Shown piece after piece: positions 63,266 through 64,000 of a DNA stretch of 64,000 nt (position 1 is its first letter; every line of letters starts with the position of its first letter). Both the position numbers and the translations under genes were made by a program. This stretch comes from Arthrobacter globiformis (GTDB lineage: Bacteria > Actinomycetota > Actinomycetes > Actinomycetales > Micrococcaceae), in the NCBI RefSeq assembly GCF_003261175.1, contig NZ_QLNP01000034.1, forward strand, positions 30,106 to 94,105. The letters are read 5' to 3'. Under the pieces are notes generated by a model. That model was given only the letters and a program-made list of their open reading frames with translations, had not been told where the DNA came from and did no database searches.

Positions 63266-64000
63266 GGATCCTCAGTCCCTTCGGTGTGGAATAGGCCCCG
63301 GCGGCCGTCAGCGCAGACGCCGCAGGAGTGTCGAGGATGCCGTGGCCGTTGACCTTTTCCATGACGAGCTTGTCCACGGCACCGCGCTTCACCACGTCCA
63401 CGAGGGCGCCCGCTGCGGCGGCGAGGACGGATTCGTCTTCCGTGAACACCAGCAACGTCTTGCCTCCACGTTCCACGTACAGCACCAGCGCGCCGTCGAC
63501 CAGTACCACGAGTGCACCCGCCTTCCGCCCCGGGCGGTGCCCGCTTCCGGCCTCGACATTGCCGGCAGGCCACGACAGGGCCGCGCCGTAGGGGTTGGCC
63601 GGGTCGGTCGCCGCCAGGGCCAGCGCCACGGGTTCCGGCTTGGCCAGCTGGGCGTCATCGGTGTACGAACGCAGCCGGTCGACGGTGGCGGGCACGGCGA
63701 ACTGGGCGGCACCCAGATGTTCGATGAAGTACCCGCGCCTGCACCGTCCGGCCTCCTCCAGCCGGGCCAGGACCTTGTACATGAGCCCGAATCCGCCGAG
63801 GATATTCTCGGCCATGACGGATCCGCGGGTGACCACGCCATACCTGTCCAGCAGCAACTCCGCGGTGGCGCGGGCGTGGGTCGTGGCGTCGAGCTCGGGT
63901 GTGGGAAGCGCGGACCAGCGCCCGGCCGCGAGCGGCGGGGTGGGGACCGCGCCGCCGGCCGAGCCGTAGCGTCCGCCGGACAGTCCCGGGGAGCCGAGCA
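63258..64000 (-). CDS. lhr: Lhr-type DNA helicase, C-terminal part
   Basis: The last 247 or so codons of a large helicase-related protein; the start and the helicase core lie beyond base 64000. The visible part has RATAELLLDRYGVVTRGSVMAEN and then GGFGLMYKVLARLEEAGRCRRGYFIEHLGAAQFAVPATVDRLR, which match the Lhr C-terminal domain. Its tail is LVMEKVNGHGILDTPAASALTAAGAYSTPKGLRIRA. The start codon of the glycosylase gene is inside its 3' end, so Lhr and a glycosylase are co-expressed, fitting a DNA repair unit. Confidence 0.92.
   Translation of the reverse strand, partial: LGSPGLSGGRYGSAGGAVPTPPLAAGRWSALPTPELDATTHARATAELLLDRYGVVTRGSVMAENILGGFGLMYKVLARLEEAGRCRRGYFIEHLGAAQFAVPATVDRLRSYTDDAQLAKPEPVALALAATDPANPYGAALSWPAGNVEAGSGHRPGRKAGALVVLVDGALVLYVERGGKTLLVFTEDESVLAAAAGALVDVVKRGAVDKLVMEKVNGHGILDTPAASALTAAGAYSTPKGLRIRA

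Overview
The window is high-GC DNA with dense, short-gapped genes, frequent GTG starts and ATGA/GTGA start-stop overlaps. Several features point to a soil actinobacterium of the Micrococcaceae (Arthrobacter, Pseudarthrobacter or Paenarthrobacter type): isocitrate lyase and malate synthase beside a RamB-like regulator, an IdeR/DtxR-type iron box, an actinobacterial high-affinity [NiFe] hydrogenase, an Lhr helicase next to an Nei-type glycosylase, and a MocR/YczE pair. The genus is inferred; no rRNA, tRNA, prophage, CRISPR array or transposase gene was seen. About 60 protein genes are supported; the first and last run off the window.

Layout. 1-5.8 kb: a sugar or keto-sugar catabolic locus. Two Gfo/Idh/MocA oxidoreductases and a sugar isomerase/epimerase run leftward; a ROK repressor, a third oxidoreductase and a ThuA-like protein run rightward, around a control region with palindromes. 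5.9-14 kb: an MFS transporter, then a C2/acetate block of malate synthase, isocitrate lyase, a RamB-like regulator and pyruvate:quinone oxidoreductase. 14-22 kb: a DUF1801 protein, a lipoprotein serpin, a ThiD/PdxK kinase, and a TctDE-like two-component system coupled to a TAXI binding protein and divergent from an MHS-family transporter. 22-30 kb: an AbiEi/DUF559-like protein between two copies of a palindromic repeat, then tgt, SRPBCC, Nudix-like, VOC and YdeI proteins and a GH32 fructan hydrolase. 30-46 kb: an FbpABC iron importer behind tandem IdeR-type boxes, a GH76 glycosidase, an SDR/acyl-CoA dehydrogenase pair, a DUF1684 protein, PEP carboxylase and a FecBCD-type importer. 46-56 kb: the hydrogenase locus. 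56-64 kb: a DedA protein, a macrodomain protein, an RluA-type pseudouridine synthase, an ArsR/SRPBCC pair, MocR/YczE, Nei2-type glycosylase and the 3' part of lhr.

The most interesting system is the leftward hydrogenase operon (46.3-55.8 kb). It runs hypA, hypB, small subunit, large subunit, a NifU protein fused to a Rieske-fold domain whose His ligands are replaced by Cys, a Cys-rich DUF5947-like protein, a DUF6084-like protein, a 475-aa unknown, a 39-aa membrane microprotein, a maturation protease, hypC and a disordered small protein. The L1/L2 motifs and a small-subunit CDGD motif point to group 1h, the class linked to oxygen-tolerant oxidation of atmospheric H2. The tight coupling of the unknown genes suggests they serve assembly or electron transfer. 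hypD, hypE and hypF are not in the window. A FecBCD-type importer with no visible iron box lies just beyond the cluster and could supply nickel.

The window also holds several families of interspersed palindromes in intergenic regions: one family present three times, another twice, and several single copies. DUF numbers are assigned from memory of family appearance, not from a search.
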